From Branchinecta lynchi (taxonomy: Eukaryota; Arthropoda; Branchiopoda; Anostraca; Branchinectidae), in contig JAKZAP010000005.1 in NCBI GenBank assembly GCA_023053575.1, forward strand, positions 10,726,001 to 10,790,000: a DNA stretch of 64,000 bases, read 5' to 3'. Below, one piece after another: positions 1 to 11,051 of the stretch. Each line of letters begins with the position of its first letter. Position 1 is the first letter of the stretch. A model generated the notes under the pieces. The model searched no databases, was not told the DNA's origin, and was given only the letters and a program-made list of their open reading frames with translations. The translations under genes were made by a program, and so were the position numbers.

Positions 1-59
1 GTTTTTCGCTCTGAAAATAGCAATGTTTGATATTCTTGGTCTCACGATCACCTTTCCAG

Positions 60-473
60 GCCCCACCGACACCAAAATCAGGCGCTGGCCAAACACCTCT
101 TCACCGCACTGCATCACAGACTGCATCTACCGTCACGGATGGACCAATGACTAATGGCAAAGCCCACTCTTCGGACCTTTTTACCAACAAGACAAAAGCC
201 ATTGTCTGGGGCATGCAAACACGAGCTGTTCAAGGCATGTTGGACTTTGACTTCGTTTGCAGGAGAAAAGAACCCAGCGTTGTTGCTATGACTTATCCAC
301 TGACCGGGGATCATAAGCAGAAGTTCTACTGGGGACATAACGAGATCTTGGTTCCCTTGTACAAGAACATGGGGGATTCCATTAAAAAGCATCCGGAAGC
401 CGATGTTTTGATCAATTTTGCCTCGCTTCGCTCGGCTTACGAGAGCACCGTGGAGGCCCTCAGTTACCCTCAG
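60..473 (+). CDS. ACLY: ACLY exon: linker and start of CoA-binding domain
   Basis: Acceptor ttccag/GCC ends at 59 and donor CAG/gttagt starts at 474; phase 0 at both ends, 138 codons. The first ~45 residues (PPTPKSG..., S/T/P-rich) match the variable linker that carries regulatory phosphosites in vertebrates. From [20 protein letters not shown] onward the sequence is strongly conserved and starts the succinyl-CoA-synthetase-alpha-like CoA-binding fold. A 15-bp T run follows the donor within 20 bases. Confidence 0.95.
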
Positions 474-1439
474 GTTAGTGAAGTTTTTTTTTTTTTTTTC
501 ATGGAGGGAAGCGTTGGTAACGTTGTGTACTCGCGCAGGGTTCCGGGGAGTAGCGTACAGTATAATGCATCCAAAATCGGAGGGATTTTCTGGTTGGCCA
601 AAAGAAAAACACCAATTTTCAGTAGCTATTGATCTCTAACGTACTGGCTGCAAGGGCCCATAGATTTAATTGGTTATATAGATCCTTTAATTGTATATAT
701 ATGTATCTTTTAATTGTATATATATATATATATATTTTAATTGAATATATACATCCTTCGGCGGTTCCAAGGAAACATTATACGGCTGCAAATTACATTG
801 ACAAAGTTCTAGCAGCCTACGACTATGAAAGATCCCTACCTGTCGGCGCACTGACAGCTTGGACGGTGGTCTGCTGATTTTAAATTATCGTGGGAGCTCC
901 AGACCTTGGCAGTGGAAATTCAGGGAACTCCGCTGAAGTCGCGTTTTGAAAAATCAAGCAGCCCGCTACCTAGCCTTTGTTTTTTGTCCAGCTTTGAATG
1001 AAAGTAAACAGACAGAAAATCTGTAGAAAACCAAGAGGATTTGCATACACCGACACGCGACACGTGTAGTAGCAATGATTTGGCAGAACGGTCGGTTGAA
1101 ACAACAAAGCGATTGTTTCCAGGACAGACCAACCGTTAAATTGCGGTAATACCCCGAAAGATAGGCTTGGGGAAGATTCCTGTCTTTCCACTGGTAAGGT
1201 CTTTGGCTCTAAAGAAAGTAGAGGTAGAGAGTAGATTGAAATGCCAGTTTATAGATGCGAAAATGTCAAGTAATCACCGCCACTTAAGTTTCCAAAATGG
1301 GATTATGTGCCAATTCGATTGCATCAGATCAGAACCTAGTGTAAACGTAAATGAAATTGACAGTCAACATGGTGAATGGAAGTACTGGTGCGAAGGAACA
1401 ATTTAGTCAGGACGAAACAAGTACTGTTTTTCCATGCAG
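474..1439 (+). other. ACLY intron
   Basis: A 966-bp intron. It contains a T run just after the donor and an AT-rich dinucleotide stretch (TA repeats, about 690-745). No coding or mobile-element signal was recognised. Confidence 0.6.
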
Positions 1440-1636
1440 ATCCGTACCATTGCCATCATTGCTGAGGGCATACCCGAGAATCTCACTCGTCAGCTGATCA
1501 AGATGGCTGATGAACGCGGTGTGACGATCATTGGGCCCGCTACTGTTGGTGGAGTCAAGCCGGGATGTTTCAAAATCGGCAACACTGGTGGGATGATGGA
1601 CAACATTCTCTATTCGAAGCTGTACCGATCCGGAAG
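1440..1636 (+). CDS. ACLY: ACLY exon: CoA-ligase domain
   Basis: Acceptor tgcag ends at 1439 and the donor AG/gtatga starts at 1637. The exon ends after two bases of a codon (AG), completed by T in the next exon to give Ser. It encodes [19 protein letters not shown] and [20 protein letters not shown], typical of the nucleotide/CoA-binding Rossmann part. Confidence 0.95.
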
Positions 1637-2342
1637 GTATGATGTGCTAAATTGTTGACTTAAAGATAACTTAAGATACGATTTGCACGGTATGGGTTTT
1701 CAATACGGCATACTGTGAAGTATCTAGCGTATCGATTCATGTCGGTACGGTACTGTCTAGGAATATTTCCTTATACTAGTCGAGTAACTTATCACAGATG
1801 CAGAGGATAAGCTGAGTGTATTAAAGTTTTCCCTATTGTTTGCAAACTGCACTAGCTGACAGCCTTTTGCTCTTTCTGAAAATAAAAACTAGTTACGAGG
1901 AATCTGGGCAGTCCTAATTTTATGTGGATCAGATGTACGAATATTGTATCCAATGTCCAATGAGAATAGCCTGGAAATTTAGGGACGTTCCAAATCACAT
2001 TAGCCCTACCGAGTTCCTCTCTAAAGGACGACCTTGTCAACAATAACCAGTTTCGTATGCATTCGACGTGAATGAAATTTGAATTTCCGTAAAGTCTTAC
2101 TTTAAGATAGATCTATCTAGTGACCGGCCAGAAACATATGCGTTTTAGAATCATAATCGTATTGTTTATTTTAAAGCAAAATACCCTTTGTCAGTGGGAC
2201 GATTTTTTCTTGAACAAACTGTCCTTGACAAGTTGACAGACGTATTGTCAGAACTGACTGTTGTCCCATAATCATAATGCTGTGTATCCTTTTAAGTTTT
2301 TTTTTGTCGAGAACTGTGAATCATCAAATTCCTTACTTTCAG
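1637..2342 (+). other. ACLY intron
   Basis: A 706-bp intron with AT-rich sequence; I see no repeat or gene in it. Confidence 0.5.
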
Positions 2343-2623
2343 TGTCGCCTACGTTTCCCGTTCCGGCGGTATGTCCAATGAGCTAAACAACATCATTTCT
2401 CACGCCACCAATGGTGTAGTCGAAGGCGTCGCTATAGGCGGAGACAGGTATCCTGGCAGCACCTTCATGGATCACCTCATTCGCTACGAAGCAGACCCTG
2501 AGGTCAAAATGCTTGTTCTCCTTGGTGAGGTCGGTGGCACTGAAGAGTATGAAGTCTGCAAAGCCATTGAAGAAAAAAGGCTTACCAAGCCTATTGTCGC
2601 CTGGTGTATTGGAACATGTGCCG
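2343..2623 (+). CDS. ACLY: ACLY exon: CoA-ligase domain core
   Basis: Acceptor ctttcag ends at 2342 and donor G/gtaaaa starts at 2624. The protein reads [18 protein letters not shown], then [17 protein letters not shown] and [10 protein letters not shown], all hallmark ACLY/SucD segments. The exon ends after one base of an Ala codon. Confidence 0.95.
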
Positions 2624-3314
2624 GTAAAAATTTCTGTATTTCATCATGATGCTTGGTCTATCCTGTCTTTTAGTTGAGAATATTTGCAGAGGTTTTCTGA
2701 TATGCCCAGCATAAATTTTAATTTTCCTGCGGTTTTTGCAAGGTATTATCCCCTTTCGCACTGTCGTGAATCATAATTATTATGTCAAGGTCGGATAGGT
2801 ATGTGTGGTTTTTTGGCGAGGGGTCGCCGGTTTTTTTTTTTTTTTCGCCTGGACCCGTCGTCGAATTGCTTTAACATGGCTCATAAACTTGGAACCTTAG
2901 TCTAACTAATTCGCTTAGCGAAGATAGTTTGAAGCTTGCTTTAAATGAGAAACAGAGCGAGGTACCTTGGCCCTCCTATCTTTCCCAAGTAGAGCAACCT
3001 GTGGGCCATGCTGATAAATAACGATAATCTATTAGTTATCGACTCGCGCTTAAAATCGGATCGTGAGCCTGGCTATACCAACAGTCAGGACAGAAAAGGA
3101 TGACCAAGTAGATTTGTATATGGGGACGATAAGGGATAATACAACGTTTAACCGGAATACATATCCCCGTTTCGAAACCTTTGGTCATGTTCATTGTTGC
3201 TGTCTCTTGAATAGGATTATATCAAAATGATGGTTTGCTGTTCCGAGTGAACTTCAAAATTCATTCACTAATTCAGTACCCTAATACCTATTTTTTGTTT
3301 CTTTGTGCCTGTAG
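2624..3314 (+). other. ACLY intron
   Basis: A 691-bp intron with a 15-bp T run near 2830-2845. No recognised element. Confidence 0.5.
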
Positions 3315-3553
3315 CAATGTTCACATCTGAAGTGCAGTTTGGGCACGCTGGTGCCTGCGCAAATGCCGACAGCGAAACGGCTGGCGCTAAAAACAAAGCA
3401 CTTGCCGCTGTTGGAGCTCACGTGCCACTGAGCTTTGATGACCTAGGAGAAGCCATCGGTCAAGTTTACACCGACCTAGTCAACCAGGGAGTGATTGAGC
3501 CACAGCCAGAGGTCCCGCCACCAACAGTGCCAATGGATTACAGCTGGGCCAGG
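3315..3553 (+). CDS. ACLY: ACLY exon: catalytic phosphohistidine segment
   Basis: Acceptor ctgtag ends at 3314 and donor AGG/gtaggt starts at 3554. It contains [11 protein letters not shown], with the histidine that becomes phosphorylated by ATP in ACLY and succinyl-CoA synthetases. It ends [14 protein letters not shown], the conserved junction before the citrate-synthase-like domain. Confidence 0.95.
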
Positions 3554-4684
3554 GTAGGTTTTCGTGTTCGTTTGGCTCTTTCAAGAACAGGTAGAATGGA
3601 AATATTGTGTACTGCCGTATACTCAAGAGTTGGTAGTAGCAGGAATAGTTTATGACAATAACTGTAGCTGTCGTCAAGCCTGCGTTCACCAAACTGAGAT
3701 GCGTATTTACGCTACTGGGCAACGTTACCATATTTGTTGTTGACACAATTATTTTTCAGACGAATACAGGTCGAGAACGTTTCTCAACGTTTCGATGACA
3801 AGTGCAGTAGTTCAGATTATCCCGTCTACGAATATAGTATTTCGTTACTAATATAATGCAACAGAAAATACTTTCACCTCTAAATAACTCTTAGAATTGG
3901 GAATAATCGTACTGGTCAATTAGTGCTAGCTACTCGATGATATGATATGATATATATATTGCTTAAATCCCGAGGGCCATCGCATACAAAACAAGATACA
4001 AAACAACCAAAAAACTCTTCTAGTAAATCCTAGCTACAAAAACTCTCTCTATGGTTCCAACCTAACCGCTTAGGCCCGACTAGTCTCCTTTCTTTCAAAG
4101 TTGGTTTCATGCAGTCGCTCTGCTACTCAGTTGCTGCATTAAAAAAAGATCCGGTGGAAGGGATCACTCGCGTTGATTAGTCACCATTCGCACGCAACAA
4201 CCTTTGCTGACAAATTCAGTCAAGATTGCGCAATGAAACGCAGGCAGTTGGGAAGCAAAGATAAGGAACCGGATATATTGAAATTTCCGGGTATCTCTAC
4301 GAAAGTGAAAGAATTGTAATCCCCTTCTTTGATACTTATTTTATTAAAACACACAATTTAACTCTTTGCTATTTACATCTACTGGAGTAATGGAAAAACC
4401 TACGTTTTTGCTGGCGTGCAGTAGTAAAAGTTAACCATTTCCAAACACACAACCAAACAACATAATAAATAACTAATAAAAAAAGAAAAGAACAGACCAC
4501 GAAAAAAACAAAAAAACAGACCAAACTCCTTCCTGAAAAACCCTTCCGTAAATTCGTAAACCTGTATAGTTAATGCTGTTTTCGAAATAGTTGTGCAAGA
4601 AAGCTGTAAACCCGTATCCGATTTCTCTCCATCGTTTTCTCTCGTATTTTAGCCTGGTTTGAAGTATTTCTTTTCCAATTTTAG
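3554..4684 (+). other. ACLY intron with a LINE 3'-tail relic
   Basis: A 1.13-kb intron. At about 3935-4060 a minus-strand retrotransposon 3' end is visible: a (ATATG)n-type tail next to the motif GCGATGGCCCTCGGGATTT, which resembles tails at 16612, 8150 and 35165. The rest is AT-rich with no recognised feature. Confidence 0.5.
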
Positions 4685-5134
4685 GAGCTCGGGCTCATCC
4701 GCAAGCCAGCCTCCTTCATGACGAGCGTGAGTGACGAGCGAGGCCAGGAGCTCCGCTACGCCGGAATGCCCATCTCGGAGGTTTTGAGGCAGAACTTGGG
4801 CATCGGTGGAGTTCTCTCTTTACTTTGGTTCCAACGCCAATTACCGCCCTTCGCCTGTAAATTCCTGGAAATGTGTCTCGTCGTGACGGCCGACCACGGT
4901 CCGGCAGTTTCTGGCGCACATAACACGATTGTCTGCGCGCGCGCGGGAAAAGATTTGGTCTCCTCTCTCGTTTCCGGTCTTTTGACGATTGGGGATCGTT
5001 TTGGTGGCGCTTTGGATGCTGCAGCGCGGCAGTTTAGCGGCGCACACGACAAGGGAATGCACGCAATGGACTTCGTCAATGATATGAGGAAGAAGGGAGA
5101 GCTCATCATGGGCATTGGACATCGCGTGAAAAGC
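4685..5134 (+). CDS. ACLY: ACLY exon: citrate-synthase-like domain
   Basis: Acceptor attttag ends at 4684 and donor AGC/gtaagc starts at 5135; 150 codons, phase 0. It encodes [14 protein letters not shown] through [16 protein letters not shown] and ends MGIGHRVKS. Those two histidine motifs belong to the citryl-CoA lyase active site known from human ACLY (His900 and His975). GC content is higher than in the flanking introns. Confidence 0.96.
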
Positions 5135-5203
5135 GTAAGCACCGAGTTTATACTATTTATTTATATTATTTTTTGCTGCGAAGGGTTTTCCGGGCACCAC
5201 CAT

Positions 5204-5610
5204 ACTGTCGGAAGGTTCATAATAGATAACACAGGGATGTGCAGTTTCAACAGACAACAGTTGAGATGTTGTGATTTTGAAAACTTTCTGCGTTAAATAT
5301 TGTGCGCAACAAGCATTGCCAGGAAGAGCCAAAAAAGGATCAGCTGACTTTTTCATTTGTCGTCGCCTCTGACCTCTCATGTATTCCGATTTTTTTTTTA
5401 CAGAGATTTCACTTTTCTGATCATCAGATCGGCTTTCGAAAGGAATGTTACAGGACAACCGAGTTTTCCGATGAAACAAAAAAGTCAGCTGATACATTTT
5501 CGGCCCTTCCTGGCAATGGTTGCTATGCATAACATTTTATGTATAAAGTTTTGAAAATCACAACAGACAAACCGCATCCTTGTGTTATCAGTTATGAAAC
5601 TTGTAACAGT
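5204..5610. mobile_element. Fold-back/MITE element in ACLY intron
   Basis: A long imperfect inverted repeat. The left arm starts ACTGTCGGAAGGTTCATAAT (5204) and the right arm, read in reverse complement from 5610, starts ACTGTTACAAGTTTCATAAC. The arms stay similar for ~150-180 bp, including GATAACACA, GGATG and TCAGCTGACTTTT. Relatives sit at 19100-19667 and, as a single arm, at 16178-16230. Confidence 0.75.
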
Positions 5611-5751
5611 CTAGTCCTTAGCCGGTCAGCCCAAACATTAGTTTATTTCGTTGACCTTGAGTTGGGTTAAGGCCGATTCCTCCCTTCTATCATATCAATC
5701 ACACTCGCAGCTTATTTATTTTGCTGAGCTTTTCTGGTCTGGAACTCGATG

Positions 5752-5880
5752 TCCTGTAGCATTCCCTTCGAAATCTGAGCTGATAATCAGAAAAGTGAAA
5801 TCGCCGTAGAATGATCGGAATATATGAGACATCAGAGGAAAGTTCAGAAAGTCAGTTAATTTTTTCATTTCCACTGCAGA
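5752..5880 (-). repeat. Inverted copy of part of the fold-back element
   Basis: Bases 5752-5880 are close to the reverse complement of about 5340-5450: shared CTGTA(G/A)CATTCC, TCGAAA, GATAATCAGAAAAGTGAAAT and CGGAATA. It looks like a second fragment of the same element in the same intron. The remaining intron up to 6692 has a 9-base G run near 6187 and nothing else recognised. Confidence 0.6.
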
Positions 5881-6692
5881 ATTCGTGGGCCTTCGGGATA
5901 TAGGCTACTGGGTGAATTCGTTGACACGACCCGGCCCGAAAAATAGCTGTTGTATTTCCCAATTCCCTTAGACCTGCCGTGAACTTTGTAATGACACTTC
6001 CCCTTATAGTAACTTTGTCTGACAGTTTTGTCTCATTCGTCCCTTTCCTCGTGTAAAAGGTCTTGGAAGTTGTGATGATTTATTTTGGCTGGGGCAGAAC
6101 TGTCATTAATTATCCGTTGGAAGAGATAGGGAAATAAATCTAGAGGGAGGCCTGTTGTGAAATAATAAAATAAACTTGATCGGTTTGGGGGGGGGGTATC
6201 TTAAATACGTGGAAGTATTTCCACCTAAAATGGAAATATGGAATATTATGCTCTTACAGCAATTTTAATTAGATACCCTTTCATGCCGCCGGCTTCAACG
6301 TTGTATTAAATTTGGTACATCTGTAATCCAAAGCCCATTTCACCGCGATATCCTCCCCCCTGACTTTGTCGCCTGCCGAGTTTGTCTCGTCAAGCTGCTG
6401 AGCCTGTGCATCGTTTAGAGCCGATGGTAGCTTTGTGAACTTCGTCCCCTCGTTTGTTGGTTTCTGCGACTCGGAGCGCTTTTGAACGTTATTTTTATAT
6501 TATTATATTTTATTAATTGCAGTCTATTATTTTATTGACCATATTTGTGATAAGACGTCGGTATAAATGTCACATAGTTGTATATACATATAGAATGTTA
6601 TGTTATGAAAAATTATGTTTTGACGCAAAAACAACCCATCGGCTTGTCCGTTATGTGTTTTTAGATTATACCTTAATCTAATTCTCATCTAG

Positions 6693-6966
6693 ATCAACAA
6701 TCCGGACATGCGCGTCACCATCATCAAAGAATTCGTCAAAGAAAACTTCCCTGCCACCCCTCTGGTGGACTACGCCCTGGAGGTGGAGAAAATTACTACC
6801 TCGAAGAAACCCAACTTGATTCTCAACGTGGACGGTATTATCGGCGTCGCTTTTGTGGACTTGCTGAGACATTGCGGATCATTCACAATGGAAGAAGCCC
6901 AAGAGTATGTGGATATTGGAACCATCAACGGGCTCTTTGTCCTTGGCCGTAGTGCTGGATTCATTG
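6693..6966 (+). CDS. ACLY: ACLY exon: citrate-synthase-like domain, catalytic Asp
   Basis: Acceptor catctag ends at 6692 and donor G/gtgagt starts at 6967. It reads [45 protein letters not shown] and ends GFIG. The Asp in NVDG corresponds to human Asp1026 of the lyase active site. Confidence 0.96.
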
Positions 6967-7057
6967 GTGAGTATGATTAGCAAGCTAACAAAACCGGTGG
7001 AGGTAAATCGACTGTCTCTGTTGCTTACAGCGCCACGTCATATCTGAGACGTAGACG

Positions 7058-7213
7058 ACACTGTACAAAGTTTCTCCGAGTTAGGATTAAAAACTGCAGT
7101 ATTTGCGATTAATCTATCTCTACTGAGATAAGATTATTCCGAATTAGAAATAATCATCTCAGTAGAGACAATATTAATCCCAGTATACTGCAAGATCTTT
7201 CTTTTTGCAGTGT
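7058..7213. mobile_element. Hairpin MITE, ACACTG termini
   Basis: Terminal inverted repeats start ACACTGTACAAAGTTTCTCC (7058) and, in reverse complement from 7213, ACACTGCAAAAAGAAAGATC. The interior holds a perfect hairpin, TCTCTACTGAGAT against ATCTCAGTAGAGA. A second copy with the same interior is at 21668-21834. Confidence 0.75.
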
Positions 7214-7484
7214 AAAGCATTTTTTGTGGTGGTGCTAAACGGTCAGCTAAGATTTTCTCCTGCGATATTTCTATCCACGTTCTCTACTCCATCTACACCC
7301 TCCTGGGCCAGTTTTGGTGGGCAATAGATTTTTTCATTCATTTCGGCCCTTCTTCTATTTTTTAGTTCGTTCTTTAGATACAGCCCGACTAGGACCCTTC
7401 GTCTTCGTCTCTACAAGTCACCAAATCCTAGCTGACTTAAGATTGATTCAGATTCAGAAGTACTCTGTCGCAGACCCTATACTA

Positions 7485-7809
7485 AGAGCGTGTTAGTTAC
7501 TATTTTCGTTCCAACCTTGTAAAACGTCACCACGCTGACCGTTCCAACCTTCTCGAACGTGTTAATTACCGTTTTCGTTCCAACCTCGTAAAAAGTTACC
7601 ACGCTGACCGTTCCAACCTTCTCGAAATAGTAACTAACAGTAGCTATTTGCTTACCATGCTCGGGAGCGTAGTAACGTGGTTAGTCGGATTCGCCCGTGG
7701 CATGATATTCTGCTGGGAAATAGAAAAGTCGTTCCAGCCTTGACGGCAAAAACTCGGGATTCGTGACATCATGCGTAGTAACTACGGTAAGCAGGGTGGA
7801 ACACGCTCT
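7485..7809 (-). mobile_element. MITE, AGAGCGTGTT termini (copy 1)
   Basis: Bounded by AGAGCGTGTTAGTTAC and, inverted, GGTGGAACACGCTCT. It is in the opposite orientation to the copies at 9542-9786 and 17604-17893. Its left part has been tandemly duplicated with a 68-bp period (GTTCCAACCT..GTAAAA..ACCACGCTGACC occurs twice, from about 7508 and 7576). Confidence 0.8.
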
Positions 7810-7829
7810 AAATGTCGATAATCTGGTCG

Positions 7830-8215
7830 CGAACCTTAATAATAAGGATGTTGTACACCCCTGCATGGCTATCCTTTTTTGATAAGATTTGTTTGATTTT
7901 GTATCTAGGTCAAATGTTGTTTTGTTTTTGTATAGTCGTTGTTTTTTGTTCTTTTTTTCACAACTCCATCTTTTTCCTCCTTTGTGCTGTTGGTGGGCAG
8001 TAAAAGATTTCATTAATTCATTAATCTGTTTATCGCTATCAGCGCCATTCGCAGTCATCTTGGGATCTCCTCTATATAACACCGAAAATTATGCCTAGAG
8101 TAAGTAGGTTACGGTATAGATCTTTGTTCTTTTTTTGTTTTGTTTATCTTGTTGCCATGGCCTTTTGGCTTTTTTGTGCAATTAAATCTTATCTTATCTT
8201 ATCTATAGTGCTATA
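7830..8215 (+). mobile_element. LINE 3'-end remnants
   Basis: T-rich sequence ending in ATTAATTCATTAATCTG near 8010-8030, then a second tail: GCCATGGCCTTTTGGC (8153) followed by ATTAAATC and a TTATC-type repeat to 8205. These resemble non-LTR retrotransposon 3' UTRs with microsatellite tails; no coding part is left. Confidence 0.45.
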
Positions 8216-8544
8216 TAGTGGTCTTGTTTACCATAAACCATACGTTGAGGAGAAATGCAAATTCAGCATCATTGCTGTGAAAGTAATTTTTTAATTGAAC
8301 TCTGCTCTCTCTACTCATTCCCTCTCCCATCCACAATGCCCCACGGTTTTTTGACGATTCCCGTCATGGGGGGGGGGGGGGGCAGAAAATTCTGTTCCCA
8401 CTCCGTGTTTCGCGACAGTTTATACTGATGATGGCCCGCTTTATCGCTGTCTAGGTCGTCATGAGTCACCTCTAGTATCTTACCCGGAATTTTCTTATGG
8501 GCCTTGCTGGTCGATCTGCTAAAGCATATTTTTTTTTATTTCAG

Positions 8545-8639
8545 GTCACTACTTGGACCAGAAACGCCTCAAGCAAGGTCTATACCGACACCCCTGGGAC
8601 GATATTTCCTACGTTATGCCCGAGAAGTATTCTGAGTAA
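8545..8639 (+). CDS. ACLY: ACLY terminal exon
   Basis: Acceptor atttcag ends at 8544, after a short T tract. The exon encodes [20 protein letters not shown], then [11 protein letters not shown] and TAA at 8637-8639. Human ACLY has the same [22 protein letters not shown] segment before its stop. An 18-base G run lies in the intron at about 8371-8388. Confidence 0.97.
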
Positions 8640-8986
8640 CGTGCCGCGCTACTGTATACGCTGAACAAATCATGACACAAATACGTAGGTTAAAAAAGAG
8701 ATATTATTTGTTGTTAAACTCTGTGGGCTTGGTTGTTTGTCAGCCTAGCTGTTTGATGTGGAAACACTGCACCGCTCAATGTGATAGCACCAAATATCTA
8801 CTATTTTAATAATTGTTAGTTGTTTACCACGCGACATCAAAAGTTTTTAAGCACCACATTATTTTAGTCATTTCTCAAAAAATTTAAGCCAGTTTTATTG
8901 GTTCATCTCTTAGTTTAGGTTTAAAAAACCGACCACGACCCATTGTTATGCTTGAGCGTATTCGAGTACTCTGTTAGAGCAATAAA
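8640..8986 (+). terminator. ACLY: ACLY 3' UTR and polyadenylation signal
   Basis: The 3' UTR runs about 340 bases from the TAA to AATAAA at 8981-8986, followed by a T/G-rich stretch. No repeat is visible in this UTR. Confidence 0.7.
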
Positions 8987-9351
8987 TTTTATCTTTCGTC
9001 TCCGTCCGATGACCAGTTTTATTTTTAGTTTTTACTTGTGACTTTCAAACTGCCTGCTTTTCAAAGGGGTTGGTTTCTTGACGCAGCTATCCTTGGTATT
9101 TATTTGAGATGACTTTTTGACTATTGGACATTCCGTTGGCATTGTAGTCCTTGGTTTGGAGATGGTATTATATTTTTGTTGATGGCAATTTAAGAATAAA
9201 ATCACTCAATTGTTACGGATTTCTGTACATAGTAGGTGTGAAAAGGCACATCAGGGATATATCTTGTTTCAATAGGTTCTTACAGTCAGAGAGAACCTTT
9301 TTTTACAGTCGCAAAGAAGCGTTGTTGTCCGCGCCCAATGAACGTGAATCT

Positions 9352-9420
9352 TTTCCGCGACGTAACGGAAAACAACACTCTTGATGACTAACTCTTCATG
9401 CCGATGAAGAGTCGCGGAAA
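9352..9420. repeat. Nested inverted repeat (hairpin)
   Basis: TTTCCGCGAC (9352) pairs with GTCGCGGAAA (9411-9420). Inside, CTCTTCAT and ATGAAGAG (9392-9411) form a second stem around a 4-base loop. It lies between ACLY and ERCC3; function unknown. Confidence 0.6.
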
Positions 9421-9541
9421 CGTCACCACAACTGTCCCCAACATACGATGTTAACTGGTTGACATAGGATTTTAATTATCGTTTGGGCGACGTTTATCGT
9501 TCTTCCCGAGGTTCAGTGGCGTGTTTTGGACTTAGTCATAT

Positions 9542-9786
9542 AGAGCGTGTTCCACCCTACTTACCATAGGTACTACGCATGACGTAACGAATTCTGGCTT
9601 TTTGCCATCAAGGCTGGAACGATTTTTCTATTTTCCAGCAGGATCTCAGGCCAGGGGTGAATCCGACCAGTCACGTTACAGAGATGCGTAGTTACTATTC
9701 CGACAAGGTTGGAACGGTCAGCGTAGTAACTTTTCGTGAGGATGGAACGGAAATAGTAACTATTGTTGGAAGGGTGGAACACGCTC
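9542..9786 (+). mobile_element. MITE, AGAGCGTGTT termini (copy 2)
   Basis: Starts AGAGCGTGTTCCACCCTACT and ends AGGGTGGAACACGCTC, an inverted repeat of ~16 bp. The interior is co-linear with 17604-17893 (CAAGGCTGGAACGATTTTTC, TCACGTTACAGAGAT). It sits between the two convergent genes. No transposase is encoded. Confidence 0.82.
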
Positions 9787-10268
9787 ATACAGTATTCAAT
9801 CCAAATGGCGCGGCGCGTATCCTACCGCGACCGACGACGAATTCGCATATGCGAACGCGAATCCGCGTTCTGTTGATATTCAACTAGTCATGAAACGTCC
9901 ATTCGGGGTTGGACTGTAGAGAGTACACCGTAAAGTTCCCACTGTCCAAGTTTTCTTTCCGTCTAAAAAGGACATCTGGCAAGATACTAAACCCTGTTAG
10001 AATCAAAGTGAAAACAGGAGGATCAGAAAACCTAGCATTTGAAAAATGAAAAAAACAGGAAATCTGGGCACTGAGAACGAACTTCTATCTTGGATCTATT
10101 AATGGATAAGGGCTACTTAGTACCTATTGCCCTTACTGGAGCAAATCTTCAAAAGTCCCAAAAGGCTCAGTAGTTTCTGCGGGTCGGAGTATGATTTTTT
10201 CATTTATAAAATCGCATTTGTAAAAAAAAAAAATACGCGGCCGAAAAACGAATGAATTAACACGAAAA

Positions 10269-10502
10269 TTATTTCATCCTAAACTTCTTGAATAGTGGAT
10301 GCTTTGAGTTGAGTCCAAGTCGCTTTTCAGAATAGATCGTGTCGTCTGCGCCACTCAGGGAAGCGTAGGTTCCAGTTTTCCTCTGGAATCCGCTGGGTCG
10401 CTCCCCAACGAGATGCTCCTCCTGGCCTTCGGTATCGCTGGCAGTTAAGACTAGTTGGAGAAGCTGGACCTGTTCCTCCTTCGTTCTGAACTTGAGGTCT
10501 TC
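10269..10502 (-). CDS. ERCC3: ERCC3 terminal exon
   Basis: The acceptor cgtag precedes 10502 and the stop TAA is at 10271-10269. It encodes 77 residues: [19 protein letters not shown], a variable stretch, then [10 protein letters not shown] and [11 protein letters not shown]. Human XPB has EEQQQLLQKVL, SMSGADDTVY and HPLFKRFRK in the same order. The start joins in phase 0 to the previous exon ending GMEE. A different, non-coding frame is longer in the first 190 bases, so simple ORF calling misses this exon. Confidence 0.95.
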   Translation of the reverse strand, partial: EDLKFRTKEEQVQLLQLVLTASDTEGQEEHLVGERPSGFQRKTGTYASLSGADDTIYSEKRLGLNSKHPLFKKFRMK

Positions 10503-10674
10503 CTACGAAGTAGGACACTACTTTACATATAAGCTAACACGAACCAAATCTGGTTTCATTGTAACAGCCTAATCGCTGGTAACGGATGGAAGTCTCTTCT
10601 ACCTGCTCCGTAACGGCAACATCGAAACGGCTATGTCACAAAGGGCTGCTGTCCCGAGAAAGAAACTTACAGCT

Positions 10675-10922
10675 GCAGTTAGCCTCACAACAACGTGAGA
10701 AAATTACCATCTATCCCGGGGTCAAGTTAACAACAACCCGTTACCGACATACCACTTGAGCGCTTGTTTGCCATAAGGTCTAAACGCGTGATATGTGCGC
10801 TACAGTTAGCCTCACAACAACGTGAGAAAATTACCATTATACCGGGGTCAAGTTAAAAACAATCCCTTACCGATTAGCACTTTTTTGCCATAAGGTCTAA
10901 ACGCGACACATGTACGCAGTAA
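10675..10922 (+). repeat. Two-copy tandem repeat, 126-bp period
   Basis: AGTTAGCCTCACAACAACGT begins at 10678 and again at 10804. Both units continue through CCGGGGTCAAGTTAA and GCCATAAGGTCTAAACGCG. It lies in the last ERCC3 intron, just upstream of the C element. Confidence 0.8.
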
Positions 10923-11051
10923 TTTTTATATATATGTGTGTAAGTTACCACGACATCTGCAACAAGAACAAAGGTTTCGCTGGGATCCCACAAATTTAGT
11001 ATATGATCCAGACAATTGAGTCTTTTCTTGGCCAGAATCCTTGAATATTTT

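Larger units (their letters stand above)
60..8986 (+). other. ACLY: ATP-citrate lyase gene, 3' part (exons join: 60..473, 1440..1636, 2343..2623, 3315..3553, 4685..5134, 6693..6966, 8545..8639)
   Basis: ATP-citrate lyase makes cytosolic acetyl-CoA and oxaloacetate from citrate, CoA and ATP, feeding lipid synthesis and acetylation; it is a homotetramer. The seven exons use GT/AG borders with consistent phases (0,2,1,0,0,1) and sum to 1950 nt, giving 649 residues plus TAA. They align in order, without gaps that I can see, to about residues 453-1101 of the 1101-aa human enzyme as I remember it. The missing first ~450 residues (ATP-grasp and citrate-binding part) must lie before base 1, since bases 1-59 are intron. 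Key motifs are present: the phosphohistidine segment FGHAGACAN, and [22 protein letters not shown] and [11 protein letters not shown] of the citryl-CoA lyase site. The gene looks functional. It is convergent with ERCC3, with 1.6 kb between the stop codons. Confidence 0.97.

Noticed and set aside
27..59. Start codon upstream of the first ACLY exon
   Set aside because: Bases 1-59 end in a good splice acceptor, and ACLY alignment starts mid-protein, so this is intron.
4756..5142. 128-codon minus-strand frame opposite an ACLY exon
   Set aside because: It is the antisense shadow of the strongly conserved plus-strand exon 4685-5134.
5153..5530. 125-codon minus-strand frame
   Set aside because: It lies in the fold-back element; the frame comes from the inverted arms and the intron.
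10327..10518. 63-codon minus-strand frame
   Set aside because: The neighbouring frame matches the ERCC3 C-terminus and joins in phase; this frame does not.
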